Assembly (NCBI GenBank): GCA_025267735.1
Contig: CM046307.1
Location: forward strand, 992,001-1,056,000
Source of the DNA: Mactra quadrangularis
Lineage: Eukaryota; Mollusca; Bivalvia; Venerida; Mactridae
Direction: 5' to 3'
Length of the DNA stretch: 64,000 bases
Shown here: one piece after another, positions 12,471-28,400 of the stretch
How positions within the stretch are numbered: position 1 is the stretch's first letter
Layout: each line of letters begins with the position of its first letter
Program-made: the position numbers and the translations under genes
The notes under the pieces: generated by a model
The model's input: only the letters and a program-made list of their open reading frames with translations
Told to the model about the DNA's origin: nothing
Database searches by the model: none

Positions 12471-12578
12471 AGGTTGACTTGTTATGAGAAAATATATCTC
12501 TTAACAGGAAGACAGCACGTCGTCATTCTCCAACATCACTCATGGCAAAATCAAGGCATGAGTACACCATGTAACATA

Positions 12579-12674
12579 GGCGGCCGGCACGATTCCGAGT
12601 CAAAAGTATGTTTAATACATATGCATAACAGTATACATGTATAGTGCTTTTGTTATGGAACGGTGTCGGCCGCC
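12579..12674. mobile_element. 96-bp foldback MITE flanked by TA
   Basis: The arms start GGCGGCCG on each strand and are inverted copies over about 30 bases (GGCGGCCGGCACGATTCC against GGCGGCCGACACCGTTCC). The spacer is AT-rich. TA lies on both sides (12577-12578 and 12675-12676). The GC-rich tips contrast with the AT-rich surroundings. Confidence 0.7.
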
Positions 12675-12984
12675 TAAGCATTTAAACTTGCGCTAAACAG
12701 TCAGACAATGGAAGCTGTAATAGCAAATGTAGTGACTATTTATGACAGGTGAATGCTTATGTGAATCAGAATTTAAGAATTTCATATTTACTCAACAAAA
12801 CAATAAAGGGACAGGAATATAACGCCAAAATGGCATTATGAAAATTGGTCTGTCTGTACATAGTAATGCCTTGACAAAAGGTGTTAAAATGTTTTATCGT
12901 TTATGATTATAAATACTCGATGTATTGCAAGAAAGCAATTTATTCAAGGTAGAAGTTGAATTGTTATTCATGAATGAGTAAGAA

Positions 12985-13345
12985 CAGAGCTTGACAGGTT
13001 TGGTGAGAGCTCGGTTCTGTTTTGGGGAGGCATTACACGGAACTTTTTGTGATTTGTAATGGAAACCCTGAAGATTACAAATATAATGAAGACGAGATTC
13101 TTCACAACTTCGAGCGCCCTGACGGCGATGCAGTTGGTTGGAATTAGTGCTTACGGATAAAAATGCACATTACCACATAGAGGAAGAGGAAGAGTTGTAC
13201 AACCGTTACCATTACAAGCAGAGGATTGCAAGTGTGAAGAGGACAGCAATGTCACATGATCTTAATCCAATAGAGCATTGTAGGATGTATAAGATCTACA
13301 GCGCAAAATAACACACTGAAAACCTTCAATGACGTTGTTAGAATT
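12985..13345 (+). pseudogene. Decayed Tc1-like transposase, C-terminal catalytic region
   Basis: Fragments in shifted frames give DRFGESSVLFWGGIT, then YNEDEILHNFERPDGDAVGWN, then DKNAHYH, then SHDLNPIEHC. These follow the order of the Tc1 DDE domain (DRFG..VxVWGGI; the DNAxxH segment; SPDLNPIEHLW). Stops and frameshifts interrupt it throughout, so it is a fossil. No inverted repeats that would bound the parent element are evident. Confidence 0.7.
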
Positions 13346-13378
13346 TGTTCCACAATTGAGCTAAAATAATTTAGTATA

Positions 13379-13681
13379 AACAAGTAAATCTGTGAGCTAA
13401 TGCTCACTAGTGATACCCCCGCCAAAATCTAAAAATATGCGACAAACAGGAAGTAAATGAGTAAGGAGCATGAAATCGCTTTACACCACATGGGACTATA
13501 GGATGAAGCAATATGCAAAGTTTCAGGCTGCTGCATGGTATAGTTGTTGAGAAAACTGTGACGGAAATTTTGTAACGGACGGACGGACGGACGGACGGAC
13601 GCACGCACACACGCACGCACGCACGCACGGACAAGGGTAAAACAGTATACCCCCCTCTTCTTCGAAGCGGGGGGTATAACA
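13379..13681 (-). mobile_element. Pearl/Helentron-like element, family B copy 1
   Basis: On the minus strand it begins TTATACCCCC, folds at once (TATACCCCC...GGGGGTATA around a CTTCGAAGAAG loop), carries a (CCGT/CGTG)n tract (plus strand 13573-13632), then about 200 bp of unique core. It ends with a second GGGGGTATC, a hairpin GTGAGC-ATTA-GCTCAC and a terminal CTTGTT. A near-identical copy lies at 61034-61300 in the opposite orientation. The short inverted 5' motif, CCGT-type microsatellite and lack of target duplication fit pearl elements of molluscs, now viewed as Helentron-related; that assignment is inference. Confidence 0.75.
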
Positions 13682-13689
13682 AATGACGT

Positions 13690-15115
13690 TGGCAAACATG
13701 CTCATATACAAATGGAACTAGATTCCTTAGTCAGACTTTCGGAAACTTAGTTGCAGCTTCAAACATCGATATTGGGAAGTAATTACTGCTAGAGATGCTC
13801 GTATATTCTTTTAACTTTGATTTGGAAAGTTACTTTACGCAAACAGCAAATGTTTATTTTTTACATTACCCCCACCAATCCACCTAGGCAGAACGATAGA
13901 TATTCTATGAGTGGGTTACTTAATAATTGGTCTGAGATTTTGTCTACAACCTCAAAACTGTTATGAACATTCATATAGGATGTCCCCTTGTTACTTTACA
14001 CAATCATATGTTTTGTTGAATGAATTATATGTTTCTTACAAAATGATAGACGGTTGTATTCCCGCCCCTTTATTTTTTTGGATGAATATGTATTATTTGA
14101 AAATGGAATGTATTATATAAAATTGAATTCTCCATTCTAAATCTTTATACACTATAGCTCAACACACTAGTATATTGAGGGTTTGTTAGTAGGTGAATTG
14201 TCGAAGTTTTTAATTTTGCTTATAAGGCGCATCGACGCTAGTTAGTGCAGATTTTCCTTCGTATAGGAAGAGGCTGTAGTCTTCTTGAGGAAGAATAAGA
14301 AAGTACAAGAAAAGTTTCGAGAAAATTTGGTAAAGTTTAGTCGTAAATATTTCCAGAAGTGTTGATTAATGGCGTCAATTACAAAAACAGATCACACTTG
14401 ACAACGACAAGTAATACTTTGTTGCCAAGCTGACACCTCTTCGTGTTGAATGACGCAGTCATAACTCCAGACGACTTAGCTTGTAGATAACTAATGACTT
14501 CAGTTTTCTGTGAAAGTTTTAGACGTATGTCTTCTTTAAAAATACTTTATAATTGCCAATCCGTCATTCCTATCTACTTAAAAGATGCATTTCTTTTACA
14601 TATTTAAACAGATAATGTCATTGGAAAATAGTCCCGCGAGTGTTTTGATTTATTAAAAAAATCAAAACTGTCCTTTGAGCGCTTTGATTTATTCATGCTC
14701 AAAAATAAGCAAGAAGCTGGAGACTTTTTAACCAATATTAAAAACATCCTTTGGGAATTTATTCAAAAGTGAAATTGACTACTTTGTCAATCGTGTCACT
14801 TTAATCAAGTTAAATGTAATGATACACAAATTAAGAACTTATTAACTTCATGAAATATCATTAAAGTCATTTAAATTCTTCTGAAGATTTATAGGTGTAA
14901 ATTAATGTCAAAAAATGAAATTGTCTGTACTTCGGTTTGTCTAGGGCAATTAATGAAAAAAATGTCAAAAAGGGACATTGACTCTACTGCTACTGCTTGT
15001 TTTAGGTAATTTTAAGTACAGAAAAGTTGTTGATGGGGATAGGTATTTTTTTTACTAAGAACTCTTCTGTGAAAAGACGAGATGAGATGATATAGGAAGA
15101 AATGAGTAGATTTTT
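13690..15115. other. Non-coding stretch, nothing recognised
   Basis: AT-rich sequence with no supported gene, RNA or repeat on either strand. Short open frames lack any family resemblance. Confidence 0.5.
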
Positions 15116-15117
15116 TA

Positions 15118-15385
15118 TTGGGTTAAACGCCGTGTCAACACAATTTAGGCCATTTTACGGCGTTCAACCTAGATTTCCATGACCCTTGTCTATAACCAGT
15201 ACTCGCCTACCCTAACACAAGGCCGGAAACTTCTCCTTTTATCTACTAATGGAGGAAAATTGACATTATTGTCAAATTTTCATGGAAGGGTATAACCTTC
15301 CCGGGTGGGATTCGAACACGTACCCCCTTCGGGACACGAGATTCCAAATCCCGGCGCGCTACTTACTGCGCCACCTACCTGGGTT
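15118..15385 (-). repeat. tRNA-derived SINE, family S1
   Basis: On the minus strand the head shows an A-box (GGCGCAGTAAGTAGC) and a B-box (GTTCGAATCCC), then a conserved body (CCATGAAAATTTGACAAT and TGAGTACTGG-type words in sense orientation). The tail reads CACGGCGTTTAACCC. Other copies are at 21771-22055 (+), 45870-46167 (+) and, split in two, at 51219-53847 (-). It would be an RNA polymerase III retroposon mobilised by a LINE. Confidence 0.85.
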
Positions 15386-15389
15386 GAAA

Positions 15390-16460
15390 TGAGTAGAAAA
15401 AAGGGACGAGAAGAGATACAAAGAAAAATATGAGATTATATGAATAGGAAGGGGCAAGCTTCATGCGCTCGATTCGAATTATTTTGTGCAAAGGTCAAAA
15501 AGAGAGCTAGATCAAATCACAAAGCCAAGTGGACATTTTTTTGTGAGTAAACATGGTAGTTCTTTTACACGGCAAGAATACCACGTGACTATGACATCAC
15601 AAATTCTACGGCCTCTAGAAGGAAACAGTAAAAAATACGCCTCAACTCAGAGCTTTAAAGGACCTAAGTATTTTAATTCTTGACAGATTTACATGATACC
15701 CACTGGAGGCTAAGCAGAAAAGTGAATACTTTTTGATGTGCATCACATCGCCAATTCAAGTTTTATACTTTTGGCAAACACACTAGAAAACCTACAAAAG
15801 TTTTTTTTCCTATTCAAAAAAGAACGACACTAACACTCTGAAAGGGCATCGTAGGTTTTCCAGTGTGTGTGATTTAGTTGATTTAATTGTCCAGAAAAAG
15901 GAAACGAATATTATACATTTGAAATAAGCTACTTTTCTTGTTATACGCACAGAGCAATTTATCATGGCAATCGAACATTTTAAGGCGATAATAACTGCAC
16001 AAATAATAATAACGTCATAATGCACTGGCAATTTACTGGAAACTTTGAGGCTGCTGTTAAAATTATATGATTAATGGTTGAGTTGTGGCAGTTTAAGTGT
16101 AAAATGCTGAGAATTTTGCGTAATTGAATTGTTTAAAACAAGTGTGTGCGCATCTTACGAAGACAAAAACGTGTGAATCGTTGTCACATGGGAACTGGTG
16201 ATAAATTATCAGCACTTCAAGCTACAATGACAGAATTAGGTTAATTGTGTGAAAGTCAATCCATAGGAGACAATCATCATTATTATCTTCACAACTTTTG
16301 ATGGTATAAAAATTGTTAGCCAGTGAATGCTACTTGGTGCCTTTGTAACACTTAATAGTATAAATAGTAAGCAATCAATCTATAACTCGACAATCCAGCC
16401 GTAGCCGGCCCCAAGCCCGATTGTGAAATGAAGAGGGCAACAAAAATGGAAACTTAACGA
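15390..16460. other. Non-coding stretch, nothing recognised
   Basis: No supported gene or element is seen. A frame at 15486-15683 has no recognisable features. Confidence 0.45.
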
Positions 16461-16462
16461 AT

Positions 16463-16505
16463 AGGGCAGTCACGATACGCGAGAAGCGTATCGTGGTACA
16501 TTGCG
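16463..16505 (+). mobile_element. hAT-type terminus with perfect hairpin, cut by the assembly gap
   Basis: TAGGGCAGTCACGATACGC resembles the end of the hAT element at 48401 (TAGGGCTGTAACGATTC). It contains a perfect 10-bp hairpin, CACGATACGC (16471-16480) against GCGTATCGTG (16486-16495), with loop GAGAA. The sequence then enters the N run, so the rest of the element is missing from the assembly. Confidence 0.45.
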
Positions 16506-16605
16506 NNNNNNNNNNNNNNNNNNNNNNNNNNNNNNNNNNNNNNNNNNNNNNNNNNNNNNNNNNNNNNNNNNNNNNNNNNNNNNNNNNNNNNNNNNNNNNN
16601 NNNNN
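16506..16605. other. Assembly gap (100 N)
   Basis: Exactly 100 unresolved bases, a conventional scaffold gap of unknown true length. It begins inside a hairpin-bearing transposon-like end, a plausible cause of assembly failure. Confidence 0.95.
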
Positions 16606-19039
<2,434 letters not shown>

Positions 19040-19040
<1 letters not shown>

Positions 19041-19222
19041 TATACGACATCCAGCTCTCCCTATTATAGGTTTCCTGGAAACCTTTCTATCACCAGTACT
19101 AACTTACCCTAACTTACCCTGACAACTCATGTATAGGGTATAATAGACCCTGACGAGGTTCGAACCCACGATCTCCGGATTCGAAGTCAGACATGCTAAC
19201 CACTACGCCACGGCCGCAGTTT
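19040..19222 (-). repeat. tRNA-derived SINE, second head type
   Basis: On the minus strand the head reads GTGGCGTAGTGGTTAGC (A-box) and GTGGGTTCGAACCTC (B-box), with a tRNA-like arrangement between. A body (TAGTACTGGTGATAGAAAGG) related to S1 follows. The head differs in sequence from S1 copies, so this is a distinct subfamily. Confidence 0.7.
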
Positions 19223-19269
19223 TCATATGAAAGTAATAGTATCGATGATTTTAATGTATTTTTGTGACT

Positions 19270-19275
19270 TTTATT
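19270..19275 (-). promoter_or_regulatory. IFT74: Candidate poly(A) signal of IFT74
   Basis: AATAAA on the minus strand, about 215 bases after the IFT74 stop codon. Other hexamers may exist further on; this is the nearest clear one noticed. Confidence 0.35.
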
Positions 19276-19490
19276 TCTCATAATCTAAAGGTCAGTATTC
19301 ATTAAAGTATGAAGTATTAACTTGATATGTAACACAATGACAGATGCTAACAGGTAGTTTTCAAATATAAAAAATAAACAGCCAAATCTGTAAACAAGTA
19401 GATTCAAAGCTCAATGTCTTCACTTTACATCATCAATGTTCAATATTCTAGTGGAATGATAAAAGTTTTATAGATGATAACTGGACCATA

Positions 19491-22400
19491 TTACATGCTA
19501 GGATTGTTAGCCATATGTGTCTGTAGTAGATTATTGTAATCAGATACACCAGTAAACACACGACGACTGATTGGACGATAATTACATTCTGTGGTCTTGG
19601 CATTGATAACTGAAAACTAGGTTAAGGTTTATAACCAACAAAAGTTTCAAGATATGAAAATAAAGTACTGTAATGTAGGGCTGTCATGATAACAAATTAG
19701 TACAAGAAACATGGCAATACATTGTATATCTGAAATTCAAATATATTTTGAGTTTTCCCTGCTGTACAAACTTTCACCATTACAATGAAAATATGTTTAC
19801 GAAGAAAAATAGGTTTAAATCTGTTTTTTTATCAGCTATAATGTGTAAAAACATTGTTTGTACATGCACCGCCTAAGCATGGATGGAAAAACCTATTAAA
19901 TCCATAAATTGGAATTCCGAATTAGGTTCATGCAATGAGACCAAGTTTTCAATATAGTTCCAGACTGACAAATTCTTCTTTTTAACATTCAGTGGGATAG
20001 AATATGTCAGGCAGTAGACATTTCACATTTTCTTCAGTGAATATTTTAAGATGGATTGACAGAATTTATACTCCTGAAAATGACATCACTTGGTATGGAC
20101 TTGAAAACAATTCACTAATTAATACTGACAGCACTAAAACAATGTGACAACAGTCTACAGTCTCCTGCAGGAACTGACTATACAATTATCTACAAATGAA
20201 AATATTGATGGTAATACCATTCCTAAAATAGGACTTGTTTCAGTTTTGGACTTACGAGGGGTGTCCCAGTAAATCGTGTACTTTGTCCATAACTTTCTTT
20301 CCTATCGTCACATGATCATCATAGTTTACAAGACTGTTTGTAAGTCATTTTTTTATACAAATGAGGCATTTGACCTATGAGTATTTGCATTAAAAGCGTC
20401 ATTTTAATGTTTAACTAATGCAAGGTAAGTGCATGCGGTGAAACCACTTTTACACTTGTATATTTGTTCATACCGAGTCCAAGTGAACAGCAAAATTTGA
20501 ATTTAAACTTTTTGATTGCATTTTATTTTTACATAAACATTCACAGAAATTATCAATATATTATCAGGCCAAATCTAAGATCATAAAATATGCACACAAG
20601 AGTGCAATATGCGTTTGCTCTGAAACACAAAAATGTGATACAAGATAATGTGACGTCAGGACAAAATTGAGACTTTGTAATTGCAACTCATTTTCATAAT
20701 CAGCCTGGCACAACATACATGGTTATCAATTTGAATTCAAGCATATAGACAGACAAAGTCATCATTAAGCATACTGTGTGCATACTACATATGGTAGTGT
20801 AGTTAATCATTGTGAAATATATCCACTGAATTTATCGTACCAAAAACTACTGATAGTGTTTTTTAAAATTAAGTTGGATACTTAACACGTGGACCATTAT
20901 ATCATTGACCATACTAATATTTTGAGACTGATGTAACCATTTTGTAACGAAAGTTAGACAAAAACATTTTTAAAGTGAATATGAAGTAAATACATTGCCT
21001 GTATATGCCACTGTTCACAACAAGGCGACTTTTGAGAGTAAATAAAAATGATTTCATAGACATGATGTCTTAATATGACGTTGACTTGCACCGCGTTTCC
21101 ATACCTAGTGTCTTATAAATTGAAGCAAAACTTTTATTTTTTTATTCAACCGTCTAAAAATTTAGCATACTTACTCACAACACATGCAGTTAATGGCAGT
21201 TAAAAAGTGGAGCTTAAGTTGCGCATAATTTTTTCGCAACAAACAGAGTCCACGATTTACTGGGACACCCCTCGTATAAATACTTTAAATAATATAATAG
21301 TTATAAATTTATTTTGGTAACAATGACATGACATATGGCATACAAATGGTGAATATCATAGTATGTAAAATGCCACATGTCGTGCACATCAATACTGAGG
21401 ATGACACAAAAAAGATAAATCTCTTATTTCCTTTTGTTCCCGAATAATAAGTATTAGATTAAAAATAAGAGACTAAAACCACAAATCATATACAAAGGAT
21501 ACAATCTCTCATCACAAAGTTATTTTGTTCATGATGTTGCCATTTTCTTTCTAGATTACCAAGCTGAAATAGAATTATAACAATATATAGGCTGTTGGTT
21601 TTTTTTCTAAAATGTCAATGCTTAAATAATAACACAGAGACTGAATGCATTAATTTAAGACTTGTACCCAAAGGGAAGAGTTGCAACTAAGTTAAAGAAC
21701 TTGTGGCTCAACAAGATTGCTATACATACAAATATGTTCATTTTTATTATCATAATTATTGTTATTATAACCCTGGTCGATAGCGCAGTAGGTAGCACGC
21801 CGGGATTTGGAATCTCGTGTCCCAAAGAAGAGACAGATTAGAAACCCACCCAGGACGTTATACCCTTCAATGAAAATTTGACAATAATGTTAATTTTCCT
21901 CCATTGATTAGATAATTTGGAGAAGTTTACGGCCTTGTGGAAGGGTAGGTGAGTACTGGTTATAGATAAGGGTCCAGGAAAGCTAGGTTAGGTGGGCTGG
22001 ACGCTGTAAAATGACCTAAATTGTTTTGATACAGCGTTAAACCCAGTAAGAAAATTATTGTTATCATTATCATCATCATCATTATTATTATACCCCCGCA
22101 AACAAAGTTTTCGGGGGTATACTGGAATCACCCTGGTGGTTGGTTGGTTGGTTGGTTGGTTTGTTGGTTGGTTGGTTGGTTGGTTGGAAGCGTGGTCTGT
22201 CCCAAAAAATTAATACATTTGTAGTATGTTTATTTCTTAATGTATTTGAATAGAAGCTGTTATATACCATGATTTAATGGTGTATACAAAACTCATGTAA
22301 CTATGGAAACATATCTCACTTGTTTAAAATATTTAATTGTGTTATATATGATATTGCATCTTTTTTATTTTTTTCAATTTGATTTAATAACTGCATAGTA

Positions 22401-25400
22401 TGCATGTTTCTCAAGAATTCTTTTTCTCAACCAATATTGATAGAGTTTTGCACACAAGTTCACATTCTTACAGTTGATGAGTGAATGCAGTTTATGATAA
22501 TTCAAATTCAACTTGTGGCCATTTTGAATTTGATTTAATTAAATAACAGTATTGTATGCTTATTTACGTACAAATTTTGAAAAGAAATTGCGTACAAGGA
22601 CTCACTATTAGGGCTTCAATTAAACCCGAGACCTCGGGTTTTGACACACGAAAATTCGAAAATACCCCTTTTTGACCCTCATTAATTTCTTAACATATTT
22701 TAGTAGAATTTTGCACACAAGTTCGAATTCTTACAGTTGATGTGTACATGCACTTTATATCAATTCCAATTCAAAATGGCTGACTGGCTGCCATCTTGAA
22801 TTTTTTAAATTTGATTTAATAACTGTAAGTATGCTTATTTCTCATATTTTTTTCTTAACCAATTTTGATAGAATTTTGCACACAAGTTCAAATTCTTACA
22901 GTTGATGTGTACATGCACTTTATATCAATTCCAATTCAAAATGGCGGACTGGCTGCCATCTGTATTTTTTTATACGCCCGTTTTGAAAAAACGGTCGTAT
23001 TATGTTACGATGTTGTCCGTCTGTCCGTCTGTCCGTCTGTCCGTCTGTCAGTCTGTCCGTCTGTCCGTGGACAATTGCTTGTCCGGATGATAACTCAAGA
23101 AAGGATGTACCTAGGTTCCTAAAATTTTATGTGTGGATAGCCCTTGGGTGGAGGAGGTTCCCTATTGATTTTGAGACCCCAGGGTCAAAGGTCAAGGTCA
23201 CTGGGACTTAAAATAGGTAAAACTTGTCCGGACAATAACTCAACAACGACTGTACCTAGGTTCACAAAATTTTATGTAAAAGTAGCTCATGTGTCAAAGA
23301 TGTTCCCTATTGGTTTTGGGGCCCCTTGGTCAAAGGTCAAGGTCACAGGGGCCTCATATAGGTAAAAAACTTGTCCTGACAATAACTGAACAACCAATCT
23401 ATCTAGATTCACCCAATTTTAGGTGATAGTAGCCCTTGTGTCAAGAATGTTTCCTGTAGGTTTTGGGACCCCTTGGTCATAGGTCAAGGTCAAAAGGGCA
23501 TCATATTGAAAAACATTGTCCGGACAATGACTCTACAACCACTGTACCTAGGTTCACAAAATTTTATGTGAAGGTAGCCCATGTGTCAAGGATATGCCCT
23601 ACAGGTTTATGGGGCCCCAGGTTCAAAGGTCAAGGTCACAGAGGCATCATATGAAAAAACTTTGTCCGGACAATAACTGAACCACCAATGTACCTAGGTT
23701 CACCAAATTTTATGTGAGAGTAGCCCATGTGTCAAGGATATGCTCCAGTAGTTTTGAGGCCCCTGGGTCAAAGGTCAAGGTCACAGGGGCATCATATCGA
23801 AAAACATTGTCCTGGTAATAACTCAACAATGACTGTACCTAGGTTCACGAAATTTCATGTGAGAGTAGCCCTTGTGTCAAGGATGTGCCTTATTAGTTTT
23901 GGGGAAACAGGGTTAAGTTTAAACCTTCAACCAGAAGATATCAAATTACCAAGCAGTGACTTCAAATGTTCAATCAATATGTTAATAAAGTCAAAATGGC
24001 AAACAATAAAAAACTTGTCCGGACAATAACTGAACCACCAATGTACCTAGGTTCACCAAATTTTATGTGAGAGTAGCCCTTGTGTCAAGGATATGCTCTA
24101 ATGGTTTTGGGGCCCCTGGGTCAAAGGTCAAGGTCACAAGGGCATCATATTGAAAAACCTTGTCCGGACAATAACTGTACAACCACTGTACCTAGGTTCA
24201 CCAAATTTTATGTGAGAGTAGCCCATGTGTCAAGGATATGCCCTACAGGTTTATGGGGCCCCAGGTTCAAAGGTGAAGGTCACAGAGGCATCATATGAAA
24301 AAACTTTGTCCGGACAATAACTGAACCACCAATGTACCTAGGTTCACCAATTTTTATGTGAGAGTAGCCCATGTGTCAAGGATATGCTCCAGTAGTTTTG
24401 AGGCCCCTGGGTCAAAGGTCAAGGTCACAGGGGCATCATATCAAAAAACATTGTCCTGGTAATAACACAACAATGACTGTACCTAGGTTCACCAAATTTC
24501 ATGTGAGAGTAGCCCATGTGTCAAGGATGTGCCTTATTGGTTTTGGGGAAACAGGGTTAAGTTTAAACCTTCAACCAGAAGATATCAAATTACCAAGCAG
24601 TGACTTCAAATGCTCAATCAATATGTTAATAAAGTCAAAATGGCAAACAATAAAAAACTTGTCCTGACAAAAACTGAACCACCAATGTACCTAGGTTCAA
24701 CAAATTTTATGTGAGAGTAGCCCTTTTGTCAAGGATATGCTCTAATGGTTTTGGGGCCCCTGGGTCAAAGGTCAAGGTCACAGGGGCATCATATTGAAAA
24801 ACCTTGTCCAGACAATAACTCAACAACAACTGCATCTAGGTTCACAAAATTTTATGTAAAGGTAGCTCTTGTGTCAAGGATGCGCCCTATAGGTTTTAGG
24901 GCCCCAGAATCAAAGGTGAAGGTCACAGAGGCATCATATGGAAAAAATTTGTCCAGACAATAACTGAACCACCAATGTACCTAGGTTCACCAAATTTTAT
25001 GTGAGAGTAGCCCATGTGTCAAGGATATGCTCTATTAGTTTTGAGGCCCTGGGTCAAAGGTCAAGGTCACAGGGGCATCATATCGAAAAACATTGTCCTG
25101 GTAATAACTCAACAATGACTGTACCTAGGTACACCAAATTTCATGTGAGAGTAGCTCATGTGTCAAGGATGTGCCTTATCAGTTTTGGGGAAACAGGGTT
25201 AAGTTTAAACCTTCAACCAGAAGATATCAAATTACCAAGCAGTGACTTCAAATGTTCAATCAATATGTTAATAAAGTCAAAATGGCAAGCAGTAAAACCT
25301 TGTCCGGACAATAACTGAACCACCAATGTACTTAGGTTCACCAATTTTTATGTGAGAGTAGCCCTTGTGTCAAGGATATGCCCTATTGGTTTTGGGGCCC

Positions 25401-28400
25401 CTGGGTCAAAGGTCAAGGTCACAGGGGCATCATTCAAATGTTCAATTAATATGTTAATAAAGTCAAAATGGCAAACAATGGAAATAATGCTATATTTAAT
25501 AAGTAACATGAAATTAGTTCTCCAAATTTTATGTGAGGGTAGCCCATGTGTCAAGGATGTTCCCTATTGGTGTTGAGGCGCCTAGGTCACAGGTGAAGGT
25601 CACAGGGGCCATCATATGGAAAAACCTTGTCTGGACAATAACTTAACAATGATTGTACTTAGGTTAACAAATTTTATGTGGATCAACCCATTTGTCAAGG
25701 AATAATGTGCTGATAGCTCTTTTGTAGAGGATGTTCCCTTTTGATTTGGAGACCCCAGGGTCAAAAGTCAAAGTCACTGGGACTTAATTTGTATTGAAAC
25801 ATTTTCTGGACAATAACTCAGTAATGATTGTACCTAGGCTCACCGAATTTTATTTAAGGGTAGCCTAAATGTCTAGCATATGCCTCTTTGGTTTTAGGGC
25901 ACTGGGTGAAAGGTCAAAGTCACAAGGAAATCATGAGGAAAAACCTTTTCTAACAACCAACTTTATCTAAGATTGATCACCAAATTTTATGTATCAATAC
26001 TCTTTGGTTCAAGGGTGAGAACTTTTGGTTCTGAAGCCCCAGGGTCAAGGTCACTGGAAGTTTGTGTGGGGAAAACTTTTTGCCAGTGATTACTCAACCA
26101 TGGCTGTACCTAAGTTCTCAAAATCTTTGCTTTGGATATCCCTCCAGTTAAGGACCTATTCCTGGGTCATTGGTCAAGGTCACAGGGACTTCATATGAGA
26201 TAGAACACAGCATGGACTGCACACGGGCGTATAATGCCCCGCCCAGCGGAGCTCTTGTTATTTGATATTATAACAGTATTGCATGCTTATTTCCATATGG
26301 ATTTTGAGAAAAAAATTGCATACAAGGTCTCACTATTACAGTTGATAAGTAAGACTTTTCTTCACCATTTTATATTCAAAATGGCTGACTGGTGGCCATC
26401 TTGAATTTTTATTTAAATTACTGTATAGTATGCTGTTTCTTACTCAAATTTCGCAAAATTGTGCGCACATGTCTTTCTAATATCTTGTGAAGCGAACATC
26501 TTTTTTCTCAGCCCATTTTAATAAAATCATGCTTACAAATTCTTGCTGATGACATTTATTTGTATTTTTTCTTAAATTCAAATTCAAATTGACAAACTAA
26601 TGGCAATCTTGAATTTTTTTATAATGTTGGGATGATAAGTTTAAATGTGATCACTCTTTGTCTGTTGTTCCACTTTACATTCTTAATGACCAAATGGTGT
26701 TCATTTTCATGTAAAAATCATTTGAAATATGACAACTCTGTTTATTTTGCTTTTTCTTATCCATAGTAAATTACGCTGTAATTTGCTGTTTATTTCCAAT
26801 TTGATGTTTGCATCCTGTTTTTTATGGTTTTTATGCTTCTTACAACATTTACCCTTTTGGACTTCAACAATGTTGACTTGCGGTCATCTTGAAATGTTGC
26901 CGTTGCGGGGGTATTTTCGCCACTGGTGGCAGTTCTAGTTATTATTGTAAACATGTGTAAGCAAATATGTATATAAATACGGTGAATAAAACATGTTAAA
27001 ACTTAACTAAAACTGGCAATACCAAAAACCTTGCACAAACGACCAAAAGCTTAACAAAATATCTCTACTAAGTACAGTTAAGGTGAGTTAAACAATAAAT
27101 TCAAACTCTACATACCTGAGTATAAGTCTCATTATCATTCATAGTGGCTTTAAGACCTTCATATCTAGAACTTAGTTGTTGGAGTTGTCTCTTAAATGTT
27201 TCTCTTCTTTTTTGTAGAATTATCTTGTCTGACATCAATTTCTGTAGAATAGAAGTTGTTTATTTGTTACATGCCTCTTTGTCAGAGTCATTTGAGGTTT
27301 ACTGTTCCCTATTAATCCTTAAATGTGCCAGTGCTAAGAGTCCTAGCCTTTGAAATCAGTGGTTGTGCCAACTGCCAACTTGCTTACAGACAGAGCAATT
27401 GTCAGTGAATTGAAGCAACTATGACTCCTTGACCACAGTAGCAATATAGATAAACAGTGAAAGTATGTATGGAGATGAAAAAAATGACATTTCACTGCTC
27501 TACATTGGTTCAAATCTCATTTTAAATCCTTTTCATAGTTACGTGAGGCCAGAAGCTTTTTCTAACTGTGAATTTGCTGATTACAGAGAAACTAAGAATT
27601 AGAATCAAAAGTACTTGATATATCTTGTAAGTTCTTTGCTAGAACAAATTTACATACATTATAAACTGATACCTTAATTTAAAGTGTCATTATGATTTAA
27701 TTGAGACATTTTAGAAATACATGATAGTACAGTATTTTGGATACCAATATTAAAGGAATGAAGGGCAACTTAATAGAAAGAAAGTCAGTGAGAAGGAAAA
27801 AGTCTTAGGATTCATTAAGTTAGATATACTTTTTCACTGCAGTAAAAACACAAGATTTTATATTCTCACAGGTGATACTTAGAAAATATCCAGAAAAAAC
27901 CAGATCATACCTGTTTCTTGTCTTCAGCATTTCTTCTAAGAGAGTCTAGATCTCGGAATGTTACTAATTCATTCTGCATATTAGATATTTTCTCTCTCAA
28001 CATTGCTAGCTCTGTATTTATCTTCTCCTCAAGTTGTTCAACTTTCTCTAAATCAACTCTCAATTTGTCATTTTCTAAAAAAATTAACATCAAATCATAC
28101 ATAGGGTTTTATACTGATAAGGTATGAATATTCAGAGGATTCAAAAAGGGATTCTTAGTTGGGTATTCCGTCAGAATCACTGAAAGATTGCCTTTCCAGC
28201 ATGACTTCAAGTTATATAAGAGAGAATATTAATCATTCAAAATGTCTTTTATTGAAGGGATCCCTAATATTAAGAAGCAATCTCTGACTGACTAGGGATT
28301 CCTTTAGGATCCCTAGTAAAAACAGTAAGGGTAGGACCCTCATATAGATAACATTGAATATTTCTTTAGGCATGGTCTAACAAACTGCAAGGTTATTAAG

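Noticed and set aside
13573..13632. Possible CRISPR-like short repeats (ACGG/ACGC)
   Set aside because: The units are four bases without spacers, a microsatellite inside family B elements; the genome is eukaryotic.
22088..22270. Minus-strand frame with [12 protein letters not shown] repeats
   Set aside because: It is a translation of the (TTGG)n tract of element C.
22865..26250. Many open frames of the type [20 protein letters not shown] across family A elements
   Set aside because: They are translations of non-coding tandem repeats: every unit gives the same short frame, frames break at unit borders, and there are no plausible starts or domains.
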